The translations under genes and the position numbers were made by a program. A stretch of 26,963 nt of DNA. It comes from a virus. The stretch is from positions 1 through 26,963 of the IMG/VR virus record IMGVR_UViG_3300006805_000128, one strand, 5' to 3'. Below, piece after piece: positions 13,173 to 18,630 of the stretch (its first letter is position 1; each line of letters begins with the position of its first letter). The notes under the pieces were generated by a model that did not search any database, was not told the DNA's origin, and saw only the letters and a program-made list of their open reading frames with translations.

Positions 13173-13443
13173 CGCTTACTTTCTTAGCTGGTCCACGTTT
13201 TGAGATGCGACCACCAAGATAACCAGCTCTACGAGCCAATTCCCTGTTAGCATCGAACCCTCTAGGATTGGCTATACCTTGAGCTTGTCGCTCTCGGTAG
13301 GCTTCAGCACCTCTTGTACCTAGTTTTGAGTAGTAATCTGCTCCGTGTTTTTTCTTATTGTTCAGTGCGGTTAGCTTGCCACCAGTAGCACCGATAATAT
13401 TTCCATCTTCATCATATATATATTCGCCTTTGATTCCTGCCAT
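13165..13443 (-). CDS. Basic KGG-motif-like protein
   Basis: 92 aa with a very strong SD (AGGAGG, eight bases before ATG 13443). Residues 34-50 (G-A-D-Y-Y-S-K-L-G-T-R-G-A-E-A-Y) and 64-82 (A-N-R-E-L-A-R-R-A-G-Y-L-G-G-R) are two degenerate copies of the short K-G-G-type helix repeat seen in stress-response and small phage proteins. The protein is basic and glycine-rich, so nucleic-acid binding is plausible but unproven. It follows the winged-helix gene by one base. Confidence 0.55.
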   Translation of the reverse strand: MAGIKGEYIYDEDGNIIGATGGKLTALNNKKKHGADYYSKLGTRGAEAYRERQAQGIANPRGFDANRELARRAGYLGGRISKRGPAKKVSDD

Positions 13444-13444
13444 G

Positions 13445-13777
13445 TTATAATCCTCCTAATTTTAATTGATCTAATTTATTTAATGTTCCTTTGAACTCTG
13501 GTATTTCTGGTACATAGTTTTCTACAGTTGTCTTGGCTTTCCAAAACTTAACTGTTCTACCGGTATGCCCTTTATCCTTATACGCAACTTCAATCACGCC
13601 AGCCTTGAATAGCTCTCTACTCCTACCAGTCACTTCGTTAATAGGTACTCCAAGCAACTCACTGATTCGCCAGTTGTCTATAGCACCCTCACGCTCAATT
13701 ATGTCTAGGACTGCTTGTTGCTTTGCTCCTAGATGTTCTATTGATTTGTAAGCATTTCTGCTCGTATCTGCGATCAT
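13445..13777 (-). CDS. Winged-helix DNA-binding protein
   Basis: 110 aa, starting at an ATGA overlap. Residues 15-70 read as a winged helix: A-K-Q-Q-A-V-L-D-I-I-E-R-E-G (helix 1), I-S-E-L-L-G-V-P-I-N-E-V-T-G-R-S-R-E-L (helix-turn-helix), then G-V-I-E-V-A-Y with a basic wing (K-D-K-G-H-T-G-R-T). The C-terminal tail is extended. This is a MarR/ArsR-like fold, probably a regulator of phage genes or a host-takeover DNA-binding protein. It is inside the early operon rather than next to a divergent promoter, so it is not an obvious lysogeny repressor. Confidence 0.65.
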   Translation of the reverse strand: MIADTSRNAYKSIEHLGAKQQAVLDIIEREGAIDNWRISELLGVPINEVTGRSRELFKAGVIEVAYKDKGHTGRTVKFWKAKTTVENYVPEIPEFKGTLNKLDQLKLGGL

Positions 13778-14148
13778 TTGTCACCAAACCTTTCATTCTC
13801 ATAATATTTTAATCTTCGACGGATACTTATCATTAAATCTTGAGTGCCTTTAAATACATACAGGCATAGTTCGTATTCTTTTCTGGCTTCGTTAGCATCA
13901 ACTTTGGCGGCTCTTTCACTATCGCCCTGTGACATTTTCTTGCCATCAGCTAGAGTTGTTTCCCGATACTTAAAATATGACTCGTTATCTATACTGGTAG
14001 CCAATCGGTGTAGTGGTGCTATCTTTTCAGCAATCATGTGGTTATAAGTTGCTATTCGTTGTTCAGCAACCATTAATGACTTGATGTCTGACCAATTGAT
14101 CTTATCTCGCTCAGTGTCAATCTTTTCCACTATGTCATTTGGGTACAT
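13774..14148 (-). CDS. Unknown recombination-module protein
   Basis: 124 aa from ATG 14148 (GGAG upstream, 14-base overlap with the exonuclease gene); the longer reading from 14187 has no comparable SD. Predominantly helical and charged, with K-Y-R-E-T-T-L-A-D-G-K-K and A-A-K-V-D-A-N-E-A-R-K-E-Y near the middle and a basic I-R-R-R-L-K-Y-Y-E-N-E end. Proteins of similar size and composition often follow exonuclease and annealase genes in phages, but their function is unknown. A role in DNA recombination is inferred from position only. Confidence 0.55.
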   Translation of the reverse strand: MYPNDIVEKIDTERDKINWSDIKSLMVAEQRIATYNHMIAEKIAPLHRLATSIDNESYFKYRETTLADGKKMSQGDSERAAKVDANEARKEYELCLYVFKGTQDLMISIRRRLKYYENERFGDK

Positions 14149-14764
14149 TAGAAAGCTCCATCGCTCGATCATAGAAATCATTAACATCTTCTAGCAAGTC
14201 TAATGTCTGAGTTTCTATGGCATCAATTCTTTTCTCATCACGTTCATAAGTTACGATTGCAAGCTGTAAGAACTCATCATCTATTAGTGGACTGTAGCTT
14301 ACAAAATCAATCTTCTTAAAGCCTGTGATCCACATTTGGAAGTCCATTTGCTTTTTGTACTTACTATCAATGAAGTTGTCGAGCTTTGCCATTAAATGAA
14401 TATGTGGTAATTGAGTTTTGATCTCTAAACCAAATTCCTCGTTTACAATTCCGTCTGGACTTGCCCCGGCATCATGTTTATCATGCACCCAAAAGCCACT
14501 CTCTCGAACTTTATGACCTGTCTGCATTGAGTACATTAGTCTAGCGACTGGTTCGTTTGCTGTGCCATCGTCCATATAGTCATTAGAATAACCCTCAATC
14601 TCTTTACCTGTGAACTTTTGAGTGGCTAGTTTAGCTCTGTAGCTTTTGTAAGCAATTGTGCTATTGCCAGCCATTATCTGATGGGCGTGCGATGCTGTAG
14701 CTCTTGGTAGTCTAAGCTCGAACCAAGCCTTGCTACCCTGCTCTACATCTATTTCTTTAGCCAT
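14135..14764 (-). CDS. YqaJ / lambda-exonuclease family 5'-3' exonuclease
   Basis: 209 aa from ATG 14764, five bases after the SD AAAGGTGG. The family blocks are present in order: Q-G-S-K-A-W-F-E-L-R (9-18), A-T-A-S (22-25), D-G-T-A-N-E71-P-V-A-R, A-S-P-D104-G-I and L-E114-I-K116. D104 with E114-x-K116 is the PD-(D/E)xK metal centre. These ring-shaped enzymes degrade the 5' strand of dsDNA, loading the annealing protein onto the 3' strand. With the ERF gene two positions upstream it forms a two-component phage recombinase for double-strand-break repair and concatemer formation. Confidence 0.88.
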   Translation of the reverse strand: MAKEIDVEQGSKAWFELRLPRATASHAHQIMAGNSTIAYKSYRAKLATQKFTGKEIEGYSNDYMDDGTANEPVARLMYSMQTGHKVRESGFWVHDKHDAGASPDGIVNEEFGLEIKTQLPHIHLMAKLDNFIDSKYKKQMDFQMWITGFKKIDFVSYSPLIDDEFLQLAIVTYERDEKRIDAIETQTLDLLEDVNDFYDRAMELSNVPK

Positions 14765-15041
14765 TATTGCCACCTTTTTCTATATAATTTCGGATAAGAA
14801 TATCCGCATCTTTAAATCCATAAGCTACAAGCTTGTTGTATACCTTTAAAGCTTCTATGACTATAACCTCATCAGCTAGTAATGCTTTGCCGGATAAATT
14901 TTTGTGCATGATTATCTGCTCTTTATACTCGTTGATATAGTCAAGATTTAGTTCTTTGCCTCTAGCTCTATCTATAAGAACCAAGATTAGACCCTCAAAT
15001 GCTGCCCCTACATCTGATAAATATTTTTTTATACTAGACAT
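14757..15041 (-). CDS. Unknown small helical protein between ERF and exonuclease
   Basis: 94 aa from ATG 15041, which overlaps the ERF gene end by eight bases; the frame is open further upstream to 15092 but without a good SD. Mostly amphipathic helix, beginning M-S-S-I-K-K-Y-L-S-D and ending Y-I-E-K-G-G-N-N-G. No domain recognised. Being wedged with overlaps between annealase and exonuclease genes suggests a factor of the same pathway, without direct evidence. Confidence 0.55.
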   Translation of the reverse strand: MSSIKKYLSDVGAAFEGLILVLIDRARGKELNLDYINEYKEQIIMHKNLSGKALLADEVIVIEALKVYNKLVAYGFKDADILIRNYIEKGGNNG

Positions 15042-15588
15042 TCTTAGCCTCAATCTTTTCTTTGTGAGCTGTGAACATGTCTTGATTATCAATCTTTTGA
15101 TCGGCTGTAAGCTTGTTAAACAAATAAGCCATATCTCTAACTGATGTTGTTAGCTCTAGCTTATCCTTGATTTGTTTGTCAGTTAGTTCAGGTTCGCTAG
15201 TAGAGTTAGTTGTGTCTGCATCTACATTGTCATCTATTGCAAACAGTCCATTAGCTGAGTATTTGCGAGCGTATGAGCTTGTTGAGCCTGTTAGTTGGCT
15301 ATCGTCCATGCCTTTTTTTTGTTCAGGCTCTCTAGCATACCCAGTAGCACTAATCTCATTCTTGCCATCGCTGATTGTTGTAGTGGCTTTAATATAGTGT
15401 CTTGTTCCTACTGCTACCATTTCGTCATTCTGCAACAAAATTATATTGTGCTTTTTAAGTAGTGGCTTAACAGCCGTTAATATATCCTCATTAGACCGGT
15501 AATCAAAACCACCGAATGAGTTATGCTTGCCTTTCAATACAACCAGTGTTTGCTGTATCTCGATTAGCTTTTTATTTAATTCTTCCAT
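15034..15588 (-). CDS. erf: ERF-family single-strand annealing protein
   Basis: 184 aa with leader SD AAGAAAGG (15597-15604) and its own promoter. Characteristic ERF segments: F-D-Y-R-S-N-E-D-I (28-36), V-K-P-L-L (40-44), G-x-D-D-S-Q-L-T-G-S-x-S-S-Y-A-R-K-Y (93-110), then L-F-A-I-D-D-N-x-D-A-D (115-125). ERF/Rad52-like rings bind single-stranded DNA and anneal complementary strands, here probably in tandem with the YqaJ exonuclease at 14135. The last 50 residues are a variable, helical C-terminus possibly contacting the exonuclease or host SSB. Confidence 0.9.
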   Translation of the reverse strand: MEELNKKLIEIQQTLVVLKGKHNSFGGFDYRSNEDILTAVKPLLKKHNIILLQNDEMVAVGTRHYIKATTTISDGKNEISATGYAREPEQKKGMDDSQLTGSTSSYARKYSANGLFAIDDNVDADTTNSTSEPELTDKQIKDKLELTTSVRDMAYLFNKLTADQKIDNQDMFTAHKEKIEAKNV

Positions 15589-15614
15589 TTTTAAACCTTT
15601 CTTAATGTACTTTA

Positions 15615-15643
15615 ATTATAAACGTATGCTAGTTATTATGCAA
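15615..15643 (-). promoter_or_regulatory. Leftward promoter of the recombination operon
   Basis: On the minus strand TTGCAT (15638-15643) is 17 bases from TATAAT (15615-15620), a near-consensus sigma-70-type promoter. The start would fall near 15608, giving a 20-nt leader with the SD AAGAAAGG. It overlaps the 3' end of gene 15636-15767 and resembles the block at 16977-17032. Confidence 0.75.
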
Positions 15644-15767
15644 GTGTTTTGTAGTGATTTTCTATTAACTCCATAATTCGATCTAACTGCTTTTCACTTA
15701 GTAGATAACCGTCTGTTATGTCGCTATGATACTTAGTAACCTGTTTTATTTGGTGGCGTAAGTTCAT
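15636..15767 (-). CDS. 43-aa hydrophilic protein
   Basis: ATG 15767 shares a base with the upstream TAA (TAATG) and the frame ends at TAA 15636-15638, within the -35 of the next promoter. The peptide is hydrophilic and helical (S-E-K-Q-L-D-R-I-M-E-L-I-E-N-H-Y). There is only a weak SD (AGG), so expression would rely on coupling. Otherwise this stretch of 178 bases would be empty, which the rest of the operon never is. Function unknown. Confidence 0.5.
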   Translation of the reverse strand: MNLRHQIKQVTKYHSDITDGYLLSEKQLDRIMELIENHYKTLA

Positions 15768-16081
15768 TAAAACAAACCTATTTCCTTTCCTTGAATAACT
15801 TTCATCATTATATTTTTATTATTACGTCTAACTTTATTCAGGTTCTTTTCTTCAATTCCAGACAATCTCTTGTGTTCTAAGACTTTGCTCAAATATTCAC
15901 TGACAATGTAGGTTTTCTCATCTAAATCAAGTAATTGCTGGCCATCAATCTTAGATAAAAACATATCTGGTGGAAGTCCATGCTGAGTACTAAAAATAAA
16001 CATCTGTTCTGCTAGTATATCTAGCTGTGGACTTCTTTTAGAATATGCCACTAATAATCTGCCAGCTAATTCTTCATCCAT
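15767..16081 (-). CDS. Unknown 104-aa early protein
   Basis: ATG 16081 with GAGGAG seven bases upstream is preferred to the longer reading from 16108. The protein starts M-D-E-E-L-A-G-R-L-L and has alternating helices with a basic C-terminal third (K-N-L-N-K-V-R-R-N-N-K-N). No membrane span or recognised domain. It overlaps its upstream neighbour by eight bases. Confidence 0.55.
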   Translation of the reverse strand: MDEELAGRLLVAYSKRSPQLDILAEQMFIFSTQHGLPPDMFLSKIDGQQLLDLDEKTYIVSEYLSKVLEHKRLSGIEEKNLNKVRRNNKNIMMKVIQGKEIGLF

Positions 16082-16331
16082 AAATCCACTCCTCAATCTT
16101 ATCTTCAATAGTTTTAAACAAAACTTGATGTTCTTGCTGAAATAGGTATTCGCCTTGCGTGTCGTATCTATCCAGCATTAGCTTCACAGAGCCTATTAGA
16201 ACGGCTCGACTGCTTGGCTTGATCTCGTAATCAACTGTATACATTCGTTTGTCTTGTGGGTCGTTAGACGCTTTCATATCAACTTCAAAGCGTTGGTACA
16301 TGATGTCGAACTTAGTTAGGTTGCCTTTCAT
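16074..16331 (-). CDS. Unknown 85-aa early protein
   Basis: ATG 16331 overlaps the upstream stop (ATGA), SD AAGGAG five bases before. Mixed alpha/beta composition: early strands with Y-Q-R-F-E-V-D-M, a central V-D-Y-E-I-K-P-S-S-R-A-V-L-I strand pair, and a final helix E-D-K-I-E-E-W-I-Y. No family recognised. Expressed in the first part of the leftward operon, typical for small host-takeover proteins. Confidence 0.55.
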   Translation of the reverse strand: MKGNLTKFDIMYQRFEVDMKASNDPQDKRMYTVDYEIKPSSRAVLIGSVKLMLDRYDTQGEYLFQQEHQVLFKTIEDKIEEWIYG

Positions 16332-16516
16332 GCTAGCTCCTTAGCAACCTTATTAGCATAATCTCTAGCCTGTTTCTCTGTCGGAAAATACTTACCATGC
16401 ACGTTGATGGATTGATCGCTTTTGATGATGACATCGCCAGCCCATCTATTAGCCCCTGTGATGCCGTATTTAGCCATGTCGGTAACTTGCTTAGTTATTG
16501 TTGCTCTAGCAGCCAT
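16328..16516 (-). CDS. Small DUF2188-like protein (tentative)
   Basis: 62 aa from ATG 16516 (AGG upstream inside the preceding gene). The second half, I-N-V-H-G-K-Y-F-P-T-E-K-Q-A-R-D-Y-A-N-K, has the strand-then-helix pattern (F-x-T-x-x-x-A-x-x-Y-A) of DUF2188-type small proteins, but the first half differs, so I hold this loosely. The start at 16516 reduces overlap with the gene at 16506 to 11 bases. Function unknown. Confidence 0.5.
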   Translation of the reverse strand: MAARATITKQVTDMAKYGITGANRWAGDVIIKSDQSINVHGKYFPTEKQARDYANKVAKELA

Positions 16517-16745
16517 AGTCAGCCTCATTTTCGCCAGTCGGGAAGTTGCCGATTGCTTGATTGTTGCGTGTCGGTATAAAGCTCATAATCTGCGTATCGA
16601 TAGTTTCACGCTTCTTAACGTCTTGATGCCTAGCATTAGCTTGCCGGAACTTCTCCTCTATCCTAGCTGTCTGAGCCTCGTAACTGCCCATCTTACGGAC
16701 TTGGATATGCTTGCTGATTCCTAGTTGTTTGATTGATATTTTCAT
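16506..16745 (-). CDS. Unknown basic 79-aa early protein
   Basis: ATG 16745 is chosen for its SD GAGGAG seven bases upstream. Begins M-K-I-S-I-K-Q-L-G, close at the DNA level to the first bases of the neighbouring gene at 16975. The middle is a charged helix (R-I-E-E-K-F-R-Q-A-N-A-R-H-Q-D-V-K-K-R-E), the end is G/N/E-rich. No family recognised. Confidence 0.5.
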   Translation of the reverse strand: MKISIKQLGISKHIQVRKMGSYEAQTARIEEKFRQANARHQDVKKRETIDTQIMSFIPTRNNQAIGNFPTGENEADYGC

Positions 16746-16786
16746 TGTTGCACTCCTCATTTCATTATTGACCATTATTCGACTGA

Positions 16787-16975
16787 TTAGAACTCTCCTG
16801 CATCTACTACGGCTTCGTCGTAGCTGATTTCGTTACCCTCAGCGTCCGACACGTAATTGTCATATACATTGATTTGGATTTCGTCCATTTTTAGAACACC
16901 GTCGTTCGTCTGCGTGAACCCGGCAGCTTCATAAGCCTCGATGACTTCTTTTTTGATTGTTGTTGATATTTTCAT
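16787..16975 (-). CDS. First gene of leftward early operon, acidic 62-aa protein
   Basis: ATG 16975 is preceded by SD AAGAAAGG (16983-16990) and the promoter at 17004-17032. The protein starts M-K-I-S-T-T-I-K-K-E, then becomes strongly acidic (D-E-I-Q-I-N-V-Y-D-N-Y-V-S-D-A-E, Y-D-E-A-V-V-D-A-G-E). Being first from an early promoter and acidic is typical for host-takeover or DNA-mimic proteins, but no specific function can be read. Confidence 0.6.
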   Translation of the reverse strand: MKISTTIKKEVIEAYEAAGFTQTNDGVLKMDEIQINVYDNYVSDAEGNEISYDEAVVDAGEF

Positions 16976-17003
16976 TATTTAAACCTTTCTTTTATTGTAC
17001 TTT

Positions 17004-17032
17004 AATCTTAACATACGCATAATAGAATGTAA
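17004..17032 (-). promoter_or_regulatory. Leftward early promoter
   Basis: On the minus strand TTTACA (17027-17032) is 17 bases from TAAGAT (17004-17009). The expected start near 16997 gives a 22-nt leader with SD AAGAAAGG. The alignment with the block at 15590-15643 keeps the spacer length, the A-T-T-A-A-A-G-T-A-C-A stretch after the -10 and the SD, which supports the assignment despite the imperfect -10. Confidence 0.6.
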
Positions 17033-17059
17033 ATAGTTTCATCAAAGATTATTTAAAAG

Positions 17060-17068
17060 TTATACACA
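17060..17068 (+). other. DnaA-box match
   Basis: TTATACACA fits the bacterial DnaA-box consensus TTATNCACA exactly and lies in an AT-rich stretch between the divergent promoters. Only one clear box is seen, so it may be a regulatory site, an origin part, or chance. Confidence 0.35.
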
Positions 17069-17075
17069 AGCAAAA

Positions 17076-17131
17076 ATCTACCAGTGGCTTTAGCAGATGA
17101 AAGGTTCAAAATCTTCTGCGTCCTGGTGGAT
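17076..17131. repeat. Nested inverted repeat in control region
   Basis: Arms 17076-17084 (ATCTACCAG) and 17123-17131 (CTGGTGGAT) pair over nine bases with one G-T. Inside, GCAGA (17093-17097) pairs with TCTGC (17115-17119). It can fold as a two-tier hairpin in RNA or single-stranded DNA. No ORF uses it. Confidence 0.5.
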
Positions 17132-17141
17132 CAATCTAGTG

Positions 17142-17154
17142 TATCATATTGATA
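17142..17154. promoter_or_regulatory. Small palindrome, possible operator
   Basis: TATCA-TAT-TGATA, a perfect 5-bp dyad with 3-bp centre, located 30 bases before the -35 of the upstream rightward promoter. Size fits a repressor half-site pair; short enough for chance. Confidence 0.3.
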
Positions 17155-17183
17155 GCCCTATTGAACAAGTTAGAATACCGTAC

Positions 17184-17212
17184 TTGCAAGTCAAAGTTAT
17201 TGTGTATATAAT
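17184..17212 (+). promoter_or_regulatory. Rightward early promoter 1
   Basis: TTGCAA (17184-17189), 17-bp spacer, TATAAT (17207-17212). Expected start near 17219, so the transcript would open with the inverted repeat at 17221-17246 as a 5' hairpin. One of the strongest-looking promoters of the window. Confidence 0.7.
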
Positions 17213-17220
17213 CTGAGTGA

Positions 17221-17246
17221 AGTATCGTCTGTAACAATGCGATACT
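17221..17246. repeat. Inverted repeat at start of rightward transcript
   Basis: AGTATCG (17221-17227) and CGATACT (17240-17246) are perfect 7-bp arms separated by 12 bases. It lies just downstream of promoter 1 and upstream of promoter 2, so it could be a 5' RNA hairpin or an operator controlling both. Confidence 0.6.
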
Positions 17247-17268
17247 CCAACATTATAAAAAATGGGGG

Positions 17269-17296
17269 TTGCATTTAGTAGTCTATTTGCTACAAT
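17269..17296 (+). promoter_or_regulatory. Rightward early promoter 2 (extended -10)
   Basis: TTGCAT (17269-17274), 16-bp spacer, TACAAT (17291-17296) with TG one base before the -10 (TGCTACAAT). The -35 is identical to that of the leftward promoter at 15638. Expected start near 17303, about ten bases before the hairpin. Confidence 0.7.
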
Positions 17297-17313
17297 AATA
17301 GGGTTACAGGCGA

Positions 17314-17352
17314 CCCCCCATAAATGCGAAAGCATGGGGGGATTTTCTTTTA
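17314..17352 (+). terminator. Intrinsic terminator / attenuator before replication operon
   Basis: CCCCCC (17314-17319) pairs with GGGGGG (17336-17341), and an inner ATGC/GCAT stem is closed by a GAAA tetraloop (17324-17335), with four unpaired bases on the 5' side. It is followed at once by ATTTTCTTTTA. This is a rightward intrinsic terminator only about ten bases after the start of promoter 2, so it must be read through or relieved for the replication genes to be expressed. Confidence 0.75.
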
Positions 17353-17426
17353 TGGAAAACATTAAAACAATAGTACCTAGAACAAAACTGGGCAGGCTTT
17401 ATATTGAGAGACTAGAGGCTAAGTAA
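17352..17426 (+). CDS. 24-aa leader peptide of replication operon
   Basis: ATG 17352 follows the terminator T-run directly and the frame closes at TAA 17424-17426, sharing a base with the next start (TAATG). The peptide is basic (M-E-N-I-K-T-I-V-P-R-T-K-L-G-R-L-Y). Its only SD-like sequence is the GGGGGG arm of the hairpin, so opening the hairpin may be needed for translation. Could be a leader ORF or incidental. Confidence 0.4.
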   Translation: MENIKTIVPRTKLGRLYIERLEAK

Positions 17427-17626
17427 TGGAAGATTACGAACTTGAACCAGACAAGATAATAAGCTGGGCAACACAATATGCTTCTTACGAGGAGCTAGAA
17501 TATACAGCAAAACAACTATACGGAGTTTATACCGTATGGCGTAAAAAAGAGTTCCCCGAGCTTGAAAAGAAAGCCAAGAAACACAAACAGCAGTTTAGGA
17601 AAGGGGGCAAACGTGGCAAAGCGTAG
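17426..17626 (+). CDS. Small charged protein upstream of replication initiator
   Basis: 66 aa; start coupled by TAATG, with AGAGG upstream. Acidic N-terminus (M-E-D-Y-E-L-E-P-D-K) and very basic C-terminus (K-K-A-K-K-H-K-Q-Q-F-R-K-G-G-K-R). The basic tail suggests nucleic-acid contact. It overlaps the initiator gene by 14 bases, so both are probably co-expressed. Family not recognised. Confidence 0.55.
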   Translation: MEDYELEPDKIISWATQYASYEELEYTAKQLYGVYTVWRKKEFPELEKKAKKHKQQFRKGGKRGKA

Positions 17627-18422
17627 GATGTTCAACACCGACATAGTGCAGAGTGATGCTTTTGTAGATATGCCATCTTCTTCACAAGCCTTGTATCTTC
17701 ACTTAAATATGTACGCTGACGACGATGGATTTATTGGTAGACCCAAACAAATCGCAAGAATGGTTGGCTCAAACGATGACGACCTAAAGCTACTAATTGC
17801 AAAAAGATTTATACTTAGTTTCGATAATGGTGTATTAGTTGTAAAACATTGGCTTAACCACAATTTAATTCGTGCTGATATGTACAAGGAAACTCAATAT
17901 AAGAACGAAAAATCTATGCTCGGATTGAACGAAAATGGTTCTTACACTGAGTTACGTGACGACGTTGCAGAATTAAAGAAAATAGAAGAACCTAAGTGGC
18001 TAAAAAGGCGAAAAGACAACGCTATAACAGATGACGGTACACAAACGGTACACAAACGTACCGATAACGGCACTCTAGGTAAGGTTAGGTTAGGTAAGGT
18101 TAGGTTAGATAAAGTTAATAAAAAAGCAGAGTCTTTATTATTGGAAATAATCGAAATAGTGAATCCACGAGAAAAGATTACAGTCAATCGAATCAAGCTT
18201 ATCAATCGCAGGTTAAAGGAAAATAGCGAATCCGAAATCCTGCAAGCAGCTCAAAGGTTTTCAAAATCTAAATGGCACATCGAAAATAAGCAGATGTCGA
18301 TAGATAATTTAATCCGTGATAGCAAGTTCGATAAATGGCTAACAGAATCATCGACTAAGAAAATGTCGTTACTAGAAAGAACAATAATGGAAAGGGAAAA
18401 ACAAAATGCGCTTACGAAATGA
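17613..18422 (+). CDS. Replisome-organiser-like replication initiator
   Basis: 269 aa from GTG 17613, with GGAAAGGGGG just upstream. The N-terminal domain (M-A-K-R-R-M-F-N-T-D-I-V-Q-S-D-A-F, then A-L-Y-L-H-L-N-M-Y-A-D-D-D-G-F and I-A-K-R-F-I-L) is the winged-helix domain of phage replisome organisers in Gram-positive phages, which bind origin DNA and help load a helicase. A variable linker (about 140-175) includes T-V-H-K-R-T-D-N-G and repeated L-G-K-V-R, encoded by the tandem DNA repeats. The C-terminal part is helical. The helicase gene two positions downstream supports the role. The origin probably lies inside this gene. Confidence 0.82.
   Translation: MAKRRMFNTDIVQSDAFVDMPSSSQALYLHLNMYADDDGFIGRPKQIARMVGSNDDDLKLLIAKRFILSFDNGVLVVKHWLNHNLIRADMYKETQYKNEKSMLGLNENGSYTELRDDVAELKKIEEPKWLKRRKDNAITDDGTQTVHKRTDNGTLGKVRLGKVRLDKVNKKAESLLLEIIEIVNPREKITVNRIKLINRRLKENSESEILQAAQRFSKSKWHIENKQMSIDNLIRDSKFDKWLTESSTKKMSLLERTIMEREKQNALTK
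18034..18121 (+). repeat. Iteron-like tandem repeats, candidate replication origin
   Basis: ACGGTACACAA occurs twice in tandem (18034-18044, 18045-18055). The second copy's CGGTAC forms an inverted repeat with GTACCG (18058-18063). Then AGGTAAGGTTAGGTT occurs twice in tandem (18077-18091, 18092-18106), followed by a degraded third copy to 18121. AT-rich sequence follows. Placement inside the initiator gene is a common design for phage origins (as in lambda O). Confidence 0.6.
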
Positions 18423-18630
18423 AACAACAGCCGAATATATAAAACACTGCCGAGATTTTATAAAGATTAAGCAGTCGATTATAGGAAACCTAAAAACAGC
18501 TCAGGAGCTTCACAGTCACGACTTTGAATGTGATACGTGCCATTTATACACTGACTGCATAGAACGCAGTCAACAGGCTCTTAAGCGTAATAAAACGCAA
18601 TACAACAAAGCAGTCGGAGGGCAGTCGTGA
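18406..18630 (+). CDS. Small Cys-containing protein between initiator and helicase
   Basis: 74 aa, ATG 18406 inside the end of the initiator gene with AAAGGGA upstream. Helical N-terminal half, then F-E-C-D-T-C-H-L-Y-T-D-C, three cysteines and a histidine that could hold a zinc ion, then a basic end (A-L-K-R-N-K-T-Q-Y-N-K). It overlaps the helicase start by four bases. A helicase-loader or primase-linked role is possible from position only. Confidence 0.55.
   Translation: MRLRNETTAEYIKHCRDFIKIKQSIIGNLKTAQELHSHDFECDTCHLYTDCIERSQQALKRNKTQYNKAVGGQS

Noticed and set aside
13445-13777. Lysogeny repressor (CI-like) call for the winged-helix protein
   Set aside because: It is in mid-operon, lacks a dimerisation or protease domain, and there is no integrase, partition system or divergent Cro-like gene.
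17099-17115. tRNA-like T-arm (GGTTCAAAATC) suggesting a tRNA or attachment-site remnant
   Set aside because: No acceptor, D or anticodon arms can be built around it, no CCA-adjacent discriminator fits, and there is no integrase gene. The bases are better explained by the nested inverted repeat at 17076-17131.
18077-18121. Short tandem repeats as a possible CRISPR array
   Set aside because: Units are 15 bp in direct contact with no unique spacers and lie inside a coding frame. They fit iterons in an initiator gene.
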